Source: Blastomyces gilchristii SLH14081 (Eukaryota > Ascomycota > Eurotiomycetes > Onygenales > Ajellomycetaceae). Taken from it: DNA of 64,000 nt. Each line of letters starts with the position of its first letter. Within the stretch, counting starts at the first letter, position 1. The stretch covers positions 2,490,796 through 2,554,795 of the forward strand of contig NW_003101676.1 of assembly GCF_000003855.2 (NCBI RefSeq), given 5' to 3'. The notes under the pieces are model-generated. The model did no database searches. It was not told where the DNA came from and worked only from the letters and a program-made list of their open reading frames with translations. Positions 49,423-62,567 of the stretch are shown here, in pieces. The position numbers and the translations under genes were made by a program.

Positions 49423-49907
49423 TAGACTGGCCGCTGAAACTATGAATTTCACGTTTGATCTCATTTGATCTGATCTCATACATTTCTTGGCATGAATCCC
49501 GCTGGGACTAGTCATCAAAAAAACATGCAAAGTGACTATATATCAGATCTTAAAATGAAACCATGACTTGAAAAAAATGAGAAAGTGATTTCATTTGATC
49601 TCATTTAGTCCCATTCTTAGCATAAAGTTACTATTTTTAGACATTTTAAGGTTTTTTTGAAGTATTTTTAATTTTTTAAAAAGTAACGCTTTTTGATAAC
49701 ACTCAAATGAGATTTAAAGTCATTTAAAGCAATAAAAATAATTTAAATTGAGAAGTGGAAATCATGATCTCATTTGAAAAATGTGATAAGAGTAGACAAT
49801 GTGACTACTATCTAATGTTAAAACCGTGTAATGGGATCAGTTGAATTGATAATGAAACTATCAAAAAATCTGGTCCTGGTCTCAGACACGGTCACACGGT
49901 CAGTCTA
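49423..49907 (-). mobile_element. hAT-derived MITE M4
   Basis: 485 bp, oriented like M1, perfect duplication cttctgcc (49415-49422, 49908-49915). About 20 bp shorter than the others owing to a deletion near 49800, where M1 has a TCTCACTGAGACAG segment. Confidence 0.94.
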
Positions 49908-49974
49908 CTTCTGCCTTCATCTCTCTTTAACACTCACTGAAAGCAACTATATTATATCTCTTCAAATATTCTGC

Positions 49975-51290
49975 TATTCTGTGAATCATCAAGGCATGTG
50001 AGTATCACCACAGATTGAAGAGAGAGAAGAAGAAGGTATTTCAGTGAGAGAAGATAGATTATAAGATATATTATATTATCTTGAAGAGACTCTGTAAGAG
50101 AGAAGAATAATAACAATTTTGAGAAACACTTCTAATAGATTTAGACTGAACTAAGTATAGAAATAATGCAGATGACATTATCTATGAGAGATTGAAAAAG
50201 AAAATAGTGAAGAGTCTTATACAGCAGCAGTGAGATCAGAAGAAGTTCTGAGAATAGTTTGAGATTAAGATGAAGAGAGAAAGAGAGAAGAAGAGTATTA
50301 CTATAAATAAGTAGTAGTAGAAGAAGATTAAGAGAGTGTTAAAGTAAGAGATAAAGAAGTTAAAACTGATAAGTTTTTTATTTATTAAGAGATAATAATT
50401 TTTAATAATACTTTTGTTCTCTAATTGATTAGCAGAAGCTGATAGAGAAGAAGAGAATTGACACCTTATTCAGATCTTAAATGTGCTCTATAATTCAGAA
50501 TATTAAGAAGACAGCTCTACTCTCTAAGTATATTAATCTGCTTATCGCTAGACTGACCGTGTGACCGTGTCTAGAACCAGGACCAGATTTTTTGATAGTC
50601 TCATTACCAATTCGACTGATCCCATTACACGGTTTTAACATTAGATAGTAGTCTCATACTGTCCCAGTGAGACTTACTGTCTACTCTTGTCACATTTTCC
50701 AAATGAGACCATGATTTCCACTTCTCAATTTAAATTATTTTTATTGCTTTAAATGACTTTAAATCTCATTTGAGTGTTACCAAAAAGCGTTACTTTTTAA
50801 AAAATTAAAAATAGTCTAAAAAAAACCTTAAAATGTCTAAAAATAGTCACTTTATGCCAAGAATGAGACTAAATGAGACCAAATGAAACCACTTTCTCAT
50901 TTTTTTCAAGTCATGGTTTCATTTTAGAATCTGATATATAGTCACTTTACATGTTTTTTTGATTGCCAGTCCCAGTGGGATTCACGCCAAGAAATGTATA
51001 GGACCAGACTAAATGAGATCAAATGTGAAATTCATAGTCCCGGCAGCCAGTCTACTTATCACTGAGATGAAACCTGAGATAGCAGATCAGAAAATGCGGG
51101 ATTTTAAGATACAGATTGATCTGACTAAGAGAGAGCAGTAAAAACTCTTCTCTGAGAAGATAGTAAAGAGAGATTTTAAAATAATTATCATCTCAGATAA
51201 GAAGAAGAAGAAGAAGAAGAATAAGAATAAGAAGTAAATTATAAAGAATGATAAGAAGAATGAGAAAGAGAAGAAAGATAATAAGTAGAA
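49975..51290 (+). pseudogene. Second hAT ORF (copy H4), split by MITE M5
   Basis: Charged coding-like region with AAVRSEEVLRIV near 50225-50260, then, across M5, the coiled-coil and Lys-run part at 51055-51240. Same order as in H1 and H3. Identity unknown. Confidence 0.4.
50549..51054 (+). mobile_element. hAT-derived MITE M5
   Basis: 506 bp; flanks cttatcgc (50541-50548) and cttatcac (51055-51062) differ by one G/A. It lies within the coiled-coil part of H4's second ORF. Confidence 0.93.
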
Positions 51291-51735
51291 AAAGTGTTTT
51301 TCTTTTTATATTAATTAGTTATAAGTTCATAATTATTAATAATTGAAATTAATTTTAAGTTTTCAAAAATTATTGTACAAGTTGTAATCAATGTCACAAA
51401 TAATATATATATATATATATTTAACTATTATATTTCACAAATCACTATAATGTATAAGTATTAATATTTTTTCAATATTGATATTTATAATATTAATATA
51501 TTTTTAATAATATTATCTGATAATATAATTTATTAACACTATCTTTCATAATATTAATATATTTCAAGAAATATAACAGAGATTAATCAAGATTATTTAT
51601 TTACTTTTATATATTGATAATATTCAATCTGAGTTAGTACTAAAATTATAACTAAGCTAAGAAAGAAGATTATTTTCTCTTATAATAATTCTTCTTATAC
51701 ATATTAGTGATCAGTTATTATCTTTATTAAAAATA

Positions 51736-51819
51736 GCCAGTGTGGCTCAGTTAAATAAGACTGATAATCAAGACTGTATACATTAGAGATGTGTGAGTTC
51801 GAATCTTACCGCTGGCACC
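51736..51819 (+). other. tRNA-like sequence (degenerate, Ile-like anticodon loop)
   Basis: Acceptor GCCAGTG pairs with CGCTGGC (51736-51742 with 51810-51816), followed by ACC. A box TGGCTCAGTTA at 51743-51753, B box AGTTCGAATCT at 51796-51806, T stem GTGAG/CTTAC. The anticodon loop reads CTGATAA (GAT, Ile) at 51761-51767, but its stem is mismatched and the region before the T arm is too long. A pseudo-tRNA, not a functional gene. Confidence 0.65.
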
Positions 51820-52479
51820 TGCTACTTCTTACTCATGAAAGTTCTCATGTAATAGAAGCTGAGCTTACTTAGTAAGACTTGATACAGGGTAGAACTCTCT
51901 ACTGTAAGTCAAGTCACTAGTTAAGTGAGATTCTGCAAACACTCATCAGAGCTGATATAGAGTGTCAATGTCTCACTATTCTACTATACACCTGTCAAGG
52001 TTCTAATAATATAGAGTCAAGTCTAATGTAGTGATTATACACTACTTAAACAAGTCTCTAACTAGAGCTGCTATCAGAGCCTAGCTCTCTCTTAAATACA
52101 GAGAATGATTTTGAAAATTATCTGATTAGCAGGTCTAGACATGTATCTAGACTCTAGACAGAGCACTCTGATAGGCTAGAGTCTATAAGCTCACTGCTAA
52201 GCTCTAATACTGGCAGAGAGAACTGCAGTCATCAAGTCTATGATTAGTCTTTAATACAGAATAAGGCCACAATAGCTGATTAATAGATCTATGAGTATCT
52301 AACAGAGCTGAGATCAGCAATCAGAAGCTTGATGTGTATAGCATTAAATAAGCAATAACAGTCACTAACTAATTCCTCTGGAAATTAGTGACTGGTCTGA
52401 GAGGATGAATACGGTGATCAGTTAATTAGAGAGAATTAAATGTAATCAGCTTAAGATGTATTCTGCAGGTAAGTAGCAT

Positions 52480-53735
52480 CTGTAGTTATATAATTAGAGA
52501 AAGAGTCTCTTCTTCATTTTCATTAATTAACTCTGGAAATGAACTGGATTGAAATAGATTTCTTGATTGAAATGAAAATAATTCTTCAAAGAAAATGTCT
52601 TCTCAACTGTACAGACTATACTCATTGATTGAAAATCAATTTTCTTCTTTAAATATTGAAAAAGTTGATCATGAGAAGATATCTCTCTGAAGAGAAAAGC
52701 TTGAATCTCTTATAGACTTGTAAATAAGTGAACTATCTAAGAAGAAAGAATATGAACAGCATTTAAAGAGAATTTCTACAATTAATATAGAAGACTCTAT
52801 TCTGATTTATTCAGATAACTTCAAAAATGAGAACTTGAATAGATTAGATGCAGACATTGCTTATACTGAAGATAATATCAATTTTATCTCAGATTTCTGA
52901 AATTTAGACTGTGAATCTAAAGTCTTTAATACTGAACTATTTGTAATAGTGAACGCTTTCAAACTCATTAAAATAAAATCTTATAAAAGAGAAAATAGTT
53001 TGAAAGAGACATGAATATTCTCTGATAGTCAAGCTGCTTTAAAAAGACTTAGAAATAGTCAGATTCATAATGATTAAATGAATCTTGAACTAATCTTAAA
53101 CTCTGTTTTGAAAATTCAAAAGAGAAGAATATTAAAGCTGATAATTCATCTGCACTAAGTTTCTGCTTATATAAATATTCATAACAATGAATTGACTGAT
53201 TCAGCTGTAAAAAAGAGTTCAGAATTAAACAGATCTATTCAAAAAATTATATTCTGATTTTTTATAAAGAGAAAAATAAAAGAATCTTGTTTAGACAAGT
53301 GAAATGAAAGCTGATAGAAATAAAAGAAGAGTATACATTATTCAAGATTTGAAACAAAATCCAAGTGAAAATCTTGTTCAATTAAATGTAAAAAGAAAAT
53401 ATTCTCATCTATAATACAGCTGAAACTAGAACATGGCTATTTCAAATCTTATATACAAAGATTTGATGATAGATTTAATTCAATAGAATGCTCATGCTGC
53501 AATGTAAATAAGAATTCTGAGTATATTATAATACACTGTGCATTATACAATAGTCTCAGAGTCAGATTGAAAGAGGAGTATAATCTAAATCAATTAAATA
53601 TGAGATTCTTATTCTCAACTGAGACAGGAATTAAATACTTAATAGACTTTCTATCAGAAACTCAAGCAGCTACAAAAAAATGGCTAAATTCAGAAATATC
53701 TGAATATGAAGAGAAGGAAATCAATCAGATATAGT
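52480..53735 (+). pseudogene. LINE copy 3: RNase H and C-terminal region of ORF2
   Basis: Plus-strand match to 1-690 of the window. RNase H motifs: LIYSDNFKNENLNRL near 52800, AELFIIV-type words near 52935 and FSDSQAALKRLRNSQ near 53010-53060. A C-terminal Cys/His motif CSCCNVNKNSEYIIIHCALY lies near 53490-53550, typical of LINE ORF2 tails. The frame ends near 53735 (EINQI then TAG) and is broken by a few TGA and TAA codons. It supplies the part of the protein that lies outside the window for copy 1. Confidence 0.83.
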
Positions 53736-54118
53736 CTGTTAAAACAGCTATATACTATCTTTTAATAATTTGTTTTGTTACAGTCTCTCTTTACTTTATC
53801 TTTTTCTTTCAATTTATTTCTATCTATCTATTTAATGTGTCTATCTTTAAGACTGTGTTCTCTTTTCTTTTGTCATGATATTGTCAAATGATTTCAAAGT
53901 ATCAGAAGATGTTAAAATACTGCAATTTGTAAACAGTTTTTGTATTCTGAGCTGGAATTTTCTGATTTTGCATATCTGAAATTGGTGAATGTATAATAGT
54001 TAACTTTACAGATATAGGAAAAACCCTGAGAACTAAAAGTTCTCAGGTAGATGTCATAGTCTCTGACTGCATACATCTATAATTGAAGAATAATAATAAT
54101 AAAAATTTATTAAAAATA

Positions 54119-55541
54119 AATTATCATATTTCTCAAATCTGTATTATATCTTCTGAAATCACTTCTTTCACTTCTTTCACTTCTATTGAAGATTTACAAA
54201 CTCTTCAAGAAATCACTGCAAATTACAAAGTCTATGTTATTTATAATTCAACACAGAACACTCTCTTTCAATTATAATAAATAATCACTTCATTCTTCAT
54301 ATCTAATTTTAGGTCACAAAATTTATGAAAAACTTAACACAAATATTAAGATGAACTATGAAATAATTATTAACAGATTGTATTACAGATTACTGAAGAG
54401 TTATCTCTCTGCTATAATTACTGTAACTTCATTCAGAAACATTTATTATAAACTCATTATAACTCTGATGAAATTTTCTAACATCTGAAGTCATTAAAAT
54501 GTAAATAATAAAAGAAAAATAATCAGAAAATTACTACTGAGCTGATAAGTTACTCTATCAGATAATGATTTTTAATAGTACTAACTTTCTAATTTGAAGA
54601 AAATTATGTGAAAATAATTATATATCAGTACTCTGATTTCATAACTCTTACCTAATAACTTTCATAAATAATTACTTTATATATGTATATCTCTGAATCT
54701 TTCTCTTTAATTAATTAAAAACTCTGAATTCTGAACACTTCTTAAAATACTTAATTAAAATCTTCATATTTCACATTGATCATATCATTAGTTCAATCTT
54801 AAGATATACTATAAAGTCAATATATAATATCTAGAATCAGAGTTAAAGAATCATTGAAGAGTGTCTCTCACAGTGAATATATAAACTAGTATAAATAATC
54901 TTACATTTATAAGATTTATATGTTATTACATTGATGAGAACTGAACTTATTAAGAGATATTAATTGAATTTGAATCATTGATCAGTAGTCATACTAACAA
55001 TTATATAACAGAGATATTAATGACAGTGAGTAAAAATAACTATTGAGATATTAGTCTCAGTCTTCTTACAATTATAACTGATAATACTGTGAATAACTAC
55101 ACTATGATAAAGAGTTTGAAGTAAAAATTAACTTTGTATTTCTGAAATAATAAACAAGGTCATATTCTCTGTATTATTCATGTGATTCAACTTGTGATGT
55201 AAACACTGATAAAGAATCTTAATATTGAGATAATAAATAATAAGATGACTGATTCTTGAGATGAGAATGAGATAAAAGTGATTACTCAAGTAACTTTTAC
55301 ATTCACTTTGTAAAAAATAATGTTTTTTAATAACACTTTTTAATATTGCTTTTTAATAATGCTTTTTAATAACACTACTGTTAATTTTAAATAGATTAAC
55401 TAATAATTTAAATATCATAGATTTAAAACATTGCTAATACAATTTGTATCTTCTCTAAATATTAACAATAATTTCATGATATTTAATAAATCAATAAATC
55501 AGTCATATTACTGAATATAATACAGAATATTAGAATGTAGT
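54119..55541 (+). pseudogene. hAT transposase, N-terminal and catalytic part (copy H4)
   Basis: Resumes hAT sequence after the composite LINE. The catalytic segment reads TIITDNTVNN (about 55068-55097), followed by the Cys/His segment (CIIHVIQLVM) near 55180. The frame has many stops. Gypsy F interrupts it at 55541 and it continues at 61185. Confidence 0.77.
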
Positions 55542-55850
55542 TGTAAGAGGTCTACGCCGAATAGATCGGTATAATATTGATAGGTCTTATATAACAAAGA
55601 TAAAAATGTTAGAGAAGGAAAGAAAGAGAAAGTGTGAGAATCAGTAATTGAGATGAATATTTATACGCGTATGTAGTGATGTACGCGGTGGAGCTTCGGA
55701 GTGGAAGAATATACACGTGTTCATAGCAGCTGAGAATCAGTGATTAAGAATGACCAAGAATCAGAGTGTATGCATTTGAGAATGAAGTGATTGAAATCTG
55801 TGAAGTGTAATGAAATAGTCTATATAATTGATCAGGCGCAGCCTGCCACA
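55542..55850 (-). repeat. 3' LTR of gypsy F
   Basis: 309 bp, TGTAAGAGGTCTACGCCG to GCAGCCTGCCACA; reversed purine tract TTAGCCCCCTCTTTC follows. Confidence 0.94.
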
Positions 55851-58800
55851 TTAGCCCCCTCTTTCAGAAGCAGTTCTCATCAGTCAAGAGCTGCTGTTTC
55901 AGATAACACAGAGCTCAGAGTTCAGGTCAGTTGATTGTAGCTGACTCATTTCACAAGATATTACTGGCTGTGGTCACAGAGTCTCTTATTGAGAATATTC
56001 TCAATCTCTCACTCAAGCTCATTATCTTCTTCTATGATGCCTGGTGGCTGCCAGTCAGAAGTCAGTTAAGAAGGGAACAGATCAGTGACAGTGCAGCAGA
56101 GCAAGCTTGTATGAAATATATCATGAATTTCTGATGATGTGTCAAGGCAGTAGTTATGACTATCTAGAACTTCTATCACTTTATACTTGATGTGATGATA
56201 ATCTAGTGTACAAGATGAATATGTAGTTTGTATATTCTTAAGATTCAATCATATCAGATCTTCTATCTTATATTATTCAGTGAGATCTCAGTGAACATTG
56301 ATTTGATTCTCTTGATCTTGTTTCACAGTTGTCATGAAAGCCTCTGCTCAATCACAGACATCTCAGAGCTTTATTACTATATTATCAGCAATTTGAATCA
56401 GACTGTGAGAGTCTGGTGTGAACTGTGTAATCTCTAGAAGATTCAATACTTTCATGTAATATCTGTGTGTAAGAAAGAATGAGCTTACATCTGTTGAAAC
56501 AGTATCTCAACTGTTGATAGTGATCTCTGCATGTAGAAGAAGATCATGTCAATTATCTTATAAGTAATTACAGAACTTACAGAGATAATTCTTCACAGTC
56601 TGAATTATTCATTCTGATATATCATCAGTCTCAGAGTGATAAACAGTTGATAGATGACATGTAATCTTGAGAACTTGACAGATTCTTGTTCAGAGGGCAC
56701 TCACAAATTGACAGCTCTGATTCAATACTATAGATCTCAGCAATTCATGCATCTGATAGAATGAGCTCTGTAGAAAAGCTTCAGTGACTTGTTCAGTATT
56801 TATCTTATCACAAGGTTTCAATATTATATCTTTGCTCAGTTAATTCATGATGATCAGAATGTTTCTACAACTCTTGCTCTCAGATAGATTGACAGTGAAG
56901 TCAATTACTACATCTCATCAGATTCTATCAGAGACATTGAGTGATTTCAATAGATCTTTTCTATAATTCTTTCATGAGATAATAGAAGAACAGTGATTGC
57001 AGTTTCAGATGAAGTGTCTGATGCTGTTTAATATCTCAGGTCAGTAGAACTCTCAGAAGATCATTCTATACAGTTGTTTACAGCCTGAATAATCAGTTAT
57101 ATACAAATCATGCATCTCTTGCATTATCTGAGTGTATAAGGGTTCAGAGTGAGAGACTCAGTATTATTCATGAAATTGTAGAGTGTTATTATCATCAATT
57201 AAACATTCTAAGATATCAGTTCTTATATATAGTTCTGGGGGAAATTAAGATGCTTCTTGATATACTGCTTCAGTGAGAATCTAAAGAAGTTCATTCATCT
57301 GAGCTGCTGTATGTCACAGTTCATTCAGTGTAGAGAAAGTGAAGATATCAATAGCAGTTCTAACTGAAGAAGTATGTATAGTGTCATGAACTGTTCTATC
57401 TTGATCAACTAGTATCTTCAGGTTCAACAGCTGATGCTCTTGATTTATTCAGCAAGTATCTGTTACATCAGATAGTATATCTTGCTCTTGTTATGAGAGA
57501 GCATCTGTCATTGAGTTCTGATTACCAGAATGATAGTGTATTGTAAAATGAAAGTGGCTTAAGAACTCAGATCATTGCATCTGTTGTTCAGTGAGTTTAC
57601 AGATAGTTGTGAAGTATTTAAGGTTCTTATGATCTGTGACTATCTTAAATTCAGAGACACTTCAGAGTTCAGAGTCTCATTCTTCTAAACAGTGTATAAT
57701 TGCAAGGAGTTTCTTATCATAGATCTCATAATTGCATTCAGCAGGACTCAGTTTCTTAGATATGAAAATATATGATTGTAGAACATCTTCATCATTATAT
57801 TACAATATCACTTCTTCTATCACATAGTCAGAGGAATCAGCTTCAACAACCGTCTCATAATCAGAATTAAATATTATCAGTAGAGAGATATTAATGAACA
57901 TCTTCTTCATCTGTGTAAATGCAGCTTCAGCATTCACTGATCATTGAAATACTGAGTCTTTCTTAGTGAGATCTGTAAGTGGTCTTGTGATATCTGAGAA
58001 GTTTCATATAAATCACTGATAAAAGTTAGCAAATTCAATGAAGCTTTATACATCTTTCACAGTACACAGAGCTTCTCATTCAAGAATGAAAGAGACTTTC
58101 TCAGAATTCATTTGAATTCTCTTATCAGCTTCTATAATAAAACCCAGATACTTAGTGCTCTTGACTTTAAAATCACACTTGTCAATATCTATCAGTAGTT
58201 CTGCTTCTTATAGTTATTGTAATATCTTTCACACATACTCTTGATGTTCTTTTCTGAATTCATCAGTGAAGATGAGAATGTCATCTAGATAAGTAGATAT
58301 AAACTTATTAAGAAAATCTCAGAGTGCTCAGTTGATATACTTCTGAAATATACTGAGAGTGTTAGCCAGTTCAAAGAGTGTGACTATTCATTCAAAGAGA
58401 TCATAATGTGTTTGAAATACTGTAAGTCATTCATCTTCTTCAGTGATATAAATCTTATGAAATGCAGTGATAATATCTAGTTTTGTAAACTATTGAGCTT
58501 ATCTGATTCATGCTAGGGTTTCATTGATGAGAGATAAGAGATATTGATCTTTCTTTGTCAATCTGTTCAGATCTCAGTAGTTCACACAGAATCAGAGTTC
58601 TTCACCTGATTTCTTTACAAAGAGAATAGGGGCTGCAGCGGAAGAGTTGCTAATGCATATAAATTCTTTATTCAACAGATCATTGAGTGTCTTTTAAAGG
58701 AGAAGAAGTTCATCTTGAAATATGTTATAAAGAGAGCCTCATGACAGTTCAGAGTTCTTATCATTCTTTTTCTCTAACTTGATACTGTGATTCACTCTGA

Positions 58801-60603
58801 GATCTTGTAAGAGAAGTATGTTCATAATATTGTCTTATCAGAAGACATCTAGATATTCATGATATTGTTGAGAGAGTTTCATATGAGAATCTGTTATTAT
58901 AACACAGAATAATTTTTCTAGAGTCTTTTTAATATCAGTCAGACTGATGAAATAGATTGATACATAATTCTGCTATTAATGATTCTTTCAGTGACTTCTT
59001 TTTCTGAGCATTTCATAGATGTTGACAGAGATCTGTGTCAGATCAATAGTCTTGTAAATGTTATCTTCATGAATTCTATTATTATTAGAGAATATCAAGC
59101 TTCTGTTTCAAGCATTCAATAAGATGTCTTGTTCAGATAGTCAGATAAGTTCTAACATAAGATTGTAATCAAGATTATCAACTTCATATGCATAGGCATC
59201 TTCACATTGATGTTCTCTTACATCTATGGTCAGCTTCACTATGTAATGGGTACAAATGTCTTTTGAACCATCAAATTCTGTGAGAAGTCAAGGTTTTAAT
59301 AAAGAGATATACTGAAGGTTATGACATCTTACAACTGAAGATTTTATCATTGTATAGTGACATAGATCACTGTCTATCATGGCTTTCATATTATACATGT
59401 TATCAATCACAGTAGATACAAGAATCACATTCATTGTTATCTTCTTTTCAAATCATTGTCATCTGACCTCTTCAAGCTCCTGTTTATGAATTTGAACAGA
59501 AGCTAATCTTTTCCCTGTTTCACTGAGACATTCTCATAGTTATCTTCTGAATCTTCCTCTAATGTAACATGATTGACATGGACAGACGCTGATCTATTCT
59601 TCAAATAAGAAGATGCTGATCTTTCTCTCAAGTATGAAGGCACATAGGTTAATCAGCAGTTGAAAGCAATGTGTTCTGATTGATTACAGTTGATGCACAC
59701 TTCACATTGATATTGATCAGTGACTTCTTCAGAAGTGATCTCAGAGACTTAAAAGTCTGTTCAGATGATAAAGACTCTTGCTTATGCATAGACATTTGAG
59801 TCTACTCAATTCATGGCGTCTGCATCATTGTTATTCCTCAGTGCAGGTGTATGAGTCACTGAGGTGTAATATCTTCTGTCACTGTTCTGTATATTTCTGA
59901 GCTTGATAAGACAGTCATTCATTATCTGAAGCTGTGTGCAGAAGTCTTTATAAGTCTGGTCTTTGTCTGCACTTACAAGGGCCTGTAAGAGTTTGAAAGT
60001 TAATGTCTTCTTGAGCATGTTAATCTTCATTTAATTCTCTCAAGATTAATCATCTGCTTCTAGAATCTTGATGTTGAAGTCAGAGATGAATGTTGTAAGA
60101 GAAGTGTTTCTCTGTTAAGCACTCTATAACCAATCTAATGCTTTCTGTTGTATGACAGTGTCTTGAAACAGGATATCAAGATGTTTCATGATGTTGTCAG
60201 GTGTTCACAATGCTGATTCATATGCTTTTATTCATGAATGAAACTTCTGTTTCACATGATCTTTCAATTGTTCATTGATATATCAATCTTAATTGATTAA
60301 TAAACTGATGACATCTTCATCTACACTCAGTTTCATGAGCATTTTCATTCTTCATGATGAGTAGAGAGTGAGATCAGAAGTATTGAAATATGTAAAAGCA
60401 CTTAAGCATTCTTTCAGTGCTTTTGTATTCAGTTCTGTAGATGTTGAAATTGCATGAGTTAATTGTTGAATCTCTTCATATTGAAGTTGTTGAGTTGTAT
60501 GCATGTCTGCTATCTGTTGCTGTTGTAATTCCAACATTGCTTAGAGCCACTGTGGTATCACATCTATACTCGCATTCAATGGTTTCATATTATTGTTAGA
60601 CAT
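55832..60603 (-). pseudogene. Gypsy F gag-pol polyprotein (broken)
   Basis: gag ATG at 60603. The open piece 60352-60537 shows the Gln-rich gag segment (LELQQQQIADMHTTQQ) and the piece 59806-60030 shows later gag (FCTQLQIMNDCLIKL). RT active site near 58295-58310, integrase around 56600-57160, chromodomain near 55930-56040, TGA stop at 55832-55834 inside the LTR. Among the less damaged gag regions of the family, but pol is full of stops. Confidence 0.87.
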
Positions 60604-60875
60604 GGTTATATTGATTGTCAGATGTATAATATCTGTGAAATCTGAAGAAATATAATCATATTCTCATATGTCTGAGTGTCAGAACTCTCAGGTCTTTCAC
60701 TGATATTCTCTTATAAGATCTTTATTATGAGGTCAGAGTAACTGATGAGCAAGCTTCTATCTGAGAACTTAGTGTTCACTTAACTGTGTTTTCTCTTTCT
60801 TATGTGTTATTACGCATTCGGATATCTCTTGATGAATAATCATTTCTAATGAGAAGACAATGAATGTTTTTATAG

Positions 60876-61184
60876 TGTAAGAGGCCTATACTGAATAGAT
60901 CAGTATAATATTGATAGATCTTATATAACAAAGATAAAAACATTAGAGAAGGAAAGAAAGAGAAAGTGTGAGAATCAGTGATTGAGATAGATATTTATAC
61001 ATGTATGTGATGGTGTACACGGTGGAGCTTCGGGGCGGAAGAATATACACATGTTTGTAGCAGCTGAGAATCAGCAATTGAGAATGGCCGAGAATCAGAG
61101 CGTACGCGTTCGAGAATGAAGTGATTGAAATCTGTGAAGTGTAATGAAATAGTCTATATGATTGATCGCGCGCAGCCCGCCACA
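60876..61184 (-). repeat. 5' LTR of gypsy F
   Basis: 309 bp, TGTAAGAGGCCTATACTG to GCAGCCCGCCACA; CpG-bearing words GTACGCGTTCG and CGCGCGCAGCC remain. Confidence 0.94.
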
Positions 61185-62187
61185 GTAGTGAAGTTCAATA
61201 TATAAGATAGCTGTTCAGACTCTTTAATTATATCAGATAATTAATCATTGAGTGTAATACTCTAATCAGAAAAAGATTCAGATATTGAAACTTTCTAATA
61301 TAAAGTAAACTCAGTTGAAATATATAATTTATTTACTATTTCAGTTTTATAAGATAATAAAGACAGTCTCAATTACTTATACATTAATACTGCAGTCAGT
61401 CTGATAAATATATAATAGTTTATTTACTCATCTTGAGAAGCAGTTGAATCACTTAAAAAGAAATTCAGTCTGAAATAATACTATAGTGCAGACTATTATT
61501 ACTGTAGAGAATAAACTGATATATTACTACAGTAAAACTGAACAATCTTTTACAGAGTACTATACTGTAGCAGCTCTACTAAATCTCTTTTATTAAGTTA
61601 ATATCTACACTTCTCAAGATTGAATAGAGAAGAAATAAGACTTATATATTAAATTAGTCTGAGACTACTATAATATTGACTATTAGAGATTTGAACAAGC
61701 AGATATTCAAGATATAAAGACAGTGAAATACAATTCTCTAATAAGTAATAATCTGTAATAATACTCTATATTACATAGAACTTTAATACTAACTTTGAAA
61801 CAGAACTTGTATACATTGATTACAACTGAAAATCAGGCAAAACTACATACTTATAAAACTGAATTTAATTACTATCTTCAAGATAATCTGATAAATTTAT
61901 ACATCAAATCAATTCTAGAGTTATGAAAAATTATTAAGAGTATATATTCAATTATTACACTGATGATATGTGATATTCTAATAATTTCATTAACAGAGAT
62001 GAGAATGAAGTAAAAGTTTAACTTAAGCTGAGATATTTATCACTATCACTGAGAACAATTATAAGAAGAAATAATCAAGAAACTCATGATTATAAAATAT
62101 GAAATTATCAGACAGTTTTATATCTCTGATCACAGTATATCAGAGAAGTGTAGTTTTTATGAGAAAGTGAAGAATAAACTTATATAA
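61185..62187 (+). pseudogene. hAT transposase, C-terminal part (copy H4)
   Basis: Collinear with 33400-34399 of H3: PEYYAxAALL-type block near 61545-61580, intron near 61740-61800 with TACTAAC, dimerisation region, TAA at 62185-62187. More decayed than H3. Confidence 0.77.
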
Positions 62188-62249
62188 GAATGTATTTAGT
62201 TGTTTTATAAGCATTATGAATAATTGTTATCAAATTCTGATTATATAAG

Positions 62250-62567
62250 TGTGGCGGGCTGCGCCCGATCAATTTTATAGACTATTTCATTACACTTCAC
62301 AAATTTCTATCACTTCAATTCTCGGTCGCCAATCCTCAGTTAAAAACCTACAGAATTTCTACTCTTCCACCCTGAAGCTTCACCGCGTACAAAAACCCCT
62401 ATTCTTTCACCTTGAAGTTTCACCATGTACATCACTGTGTACATGTATAAATATTCACTTCAATCACTGATTTCCATACTTTCTCTTTCTTCCCTTCTCT
62501 AATGTTTTTCTCTTTGTTATATAAGACCTATATATTATACCAATCTATTCGGCGTAGGCCTCTTACA
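62250..62567 (+). repeat. Solo LTR G (gypsy, duplication subtype)
   Basis: 318 bp, TGTGGCGGGCTGCGCCCG to GGCCTCTTACA, with perfect 5-bp duplication ataag (62245-62249, 62568-62572). No internal sequence: LTR-LTR recombination removed it. Same subtype as the gypsy B LTRs. Confidence 0.94.

Larger units (their letters stand above)
51736..54105 (+). mobile_element. Composite: tRNA-like head fused to a LINE 3' end
   Basis: Flanked by a 13-bp duplication tttattaaaaata at 51723-51735 and 54106-54118, so it went in as one unit. It begins exactly at a tRNA-like sequence, continues with about 660 bp of unknown origin, then from about 52480 matches the 3' part of the LINE family (RNase H, terminal Cys/His motif, untranslated end) and finishes with an (AAT)n tail. 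No RT or endonuclease. It could be a single insertion made when reverse transcription of a LINE switched to another RNA, or a member of a long non-autonomous family. Confidence 0.8.
55542..61184 (-). mobile_element. Gypsy chromovirus copy F, full length
   Basis: 5643 bp in reverse orientation, LTRs of 309 bp each, duplication gtagt (55537-55541, 61185-61189). It splits the H4 transposase. Confidence 0.95.

Noticed and set aside
51736..51819. Functional tRNA-Ile gene
   Set aside because: The anticodon stem is mismatched, the region before the T arm is too long, and it lies at the exact start of a retroposed unit.
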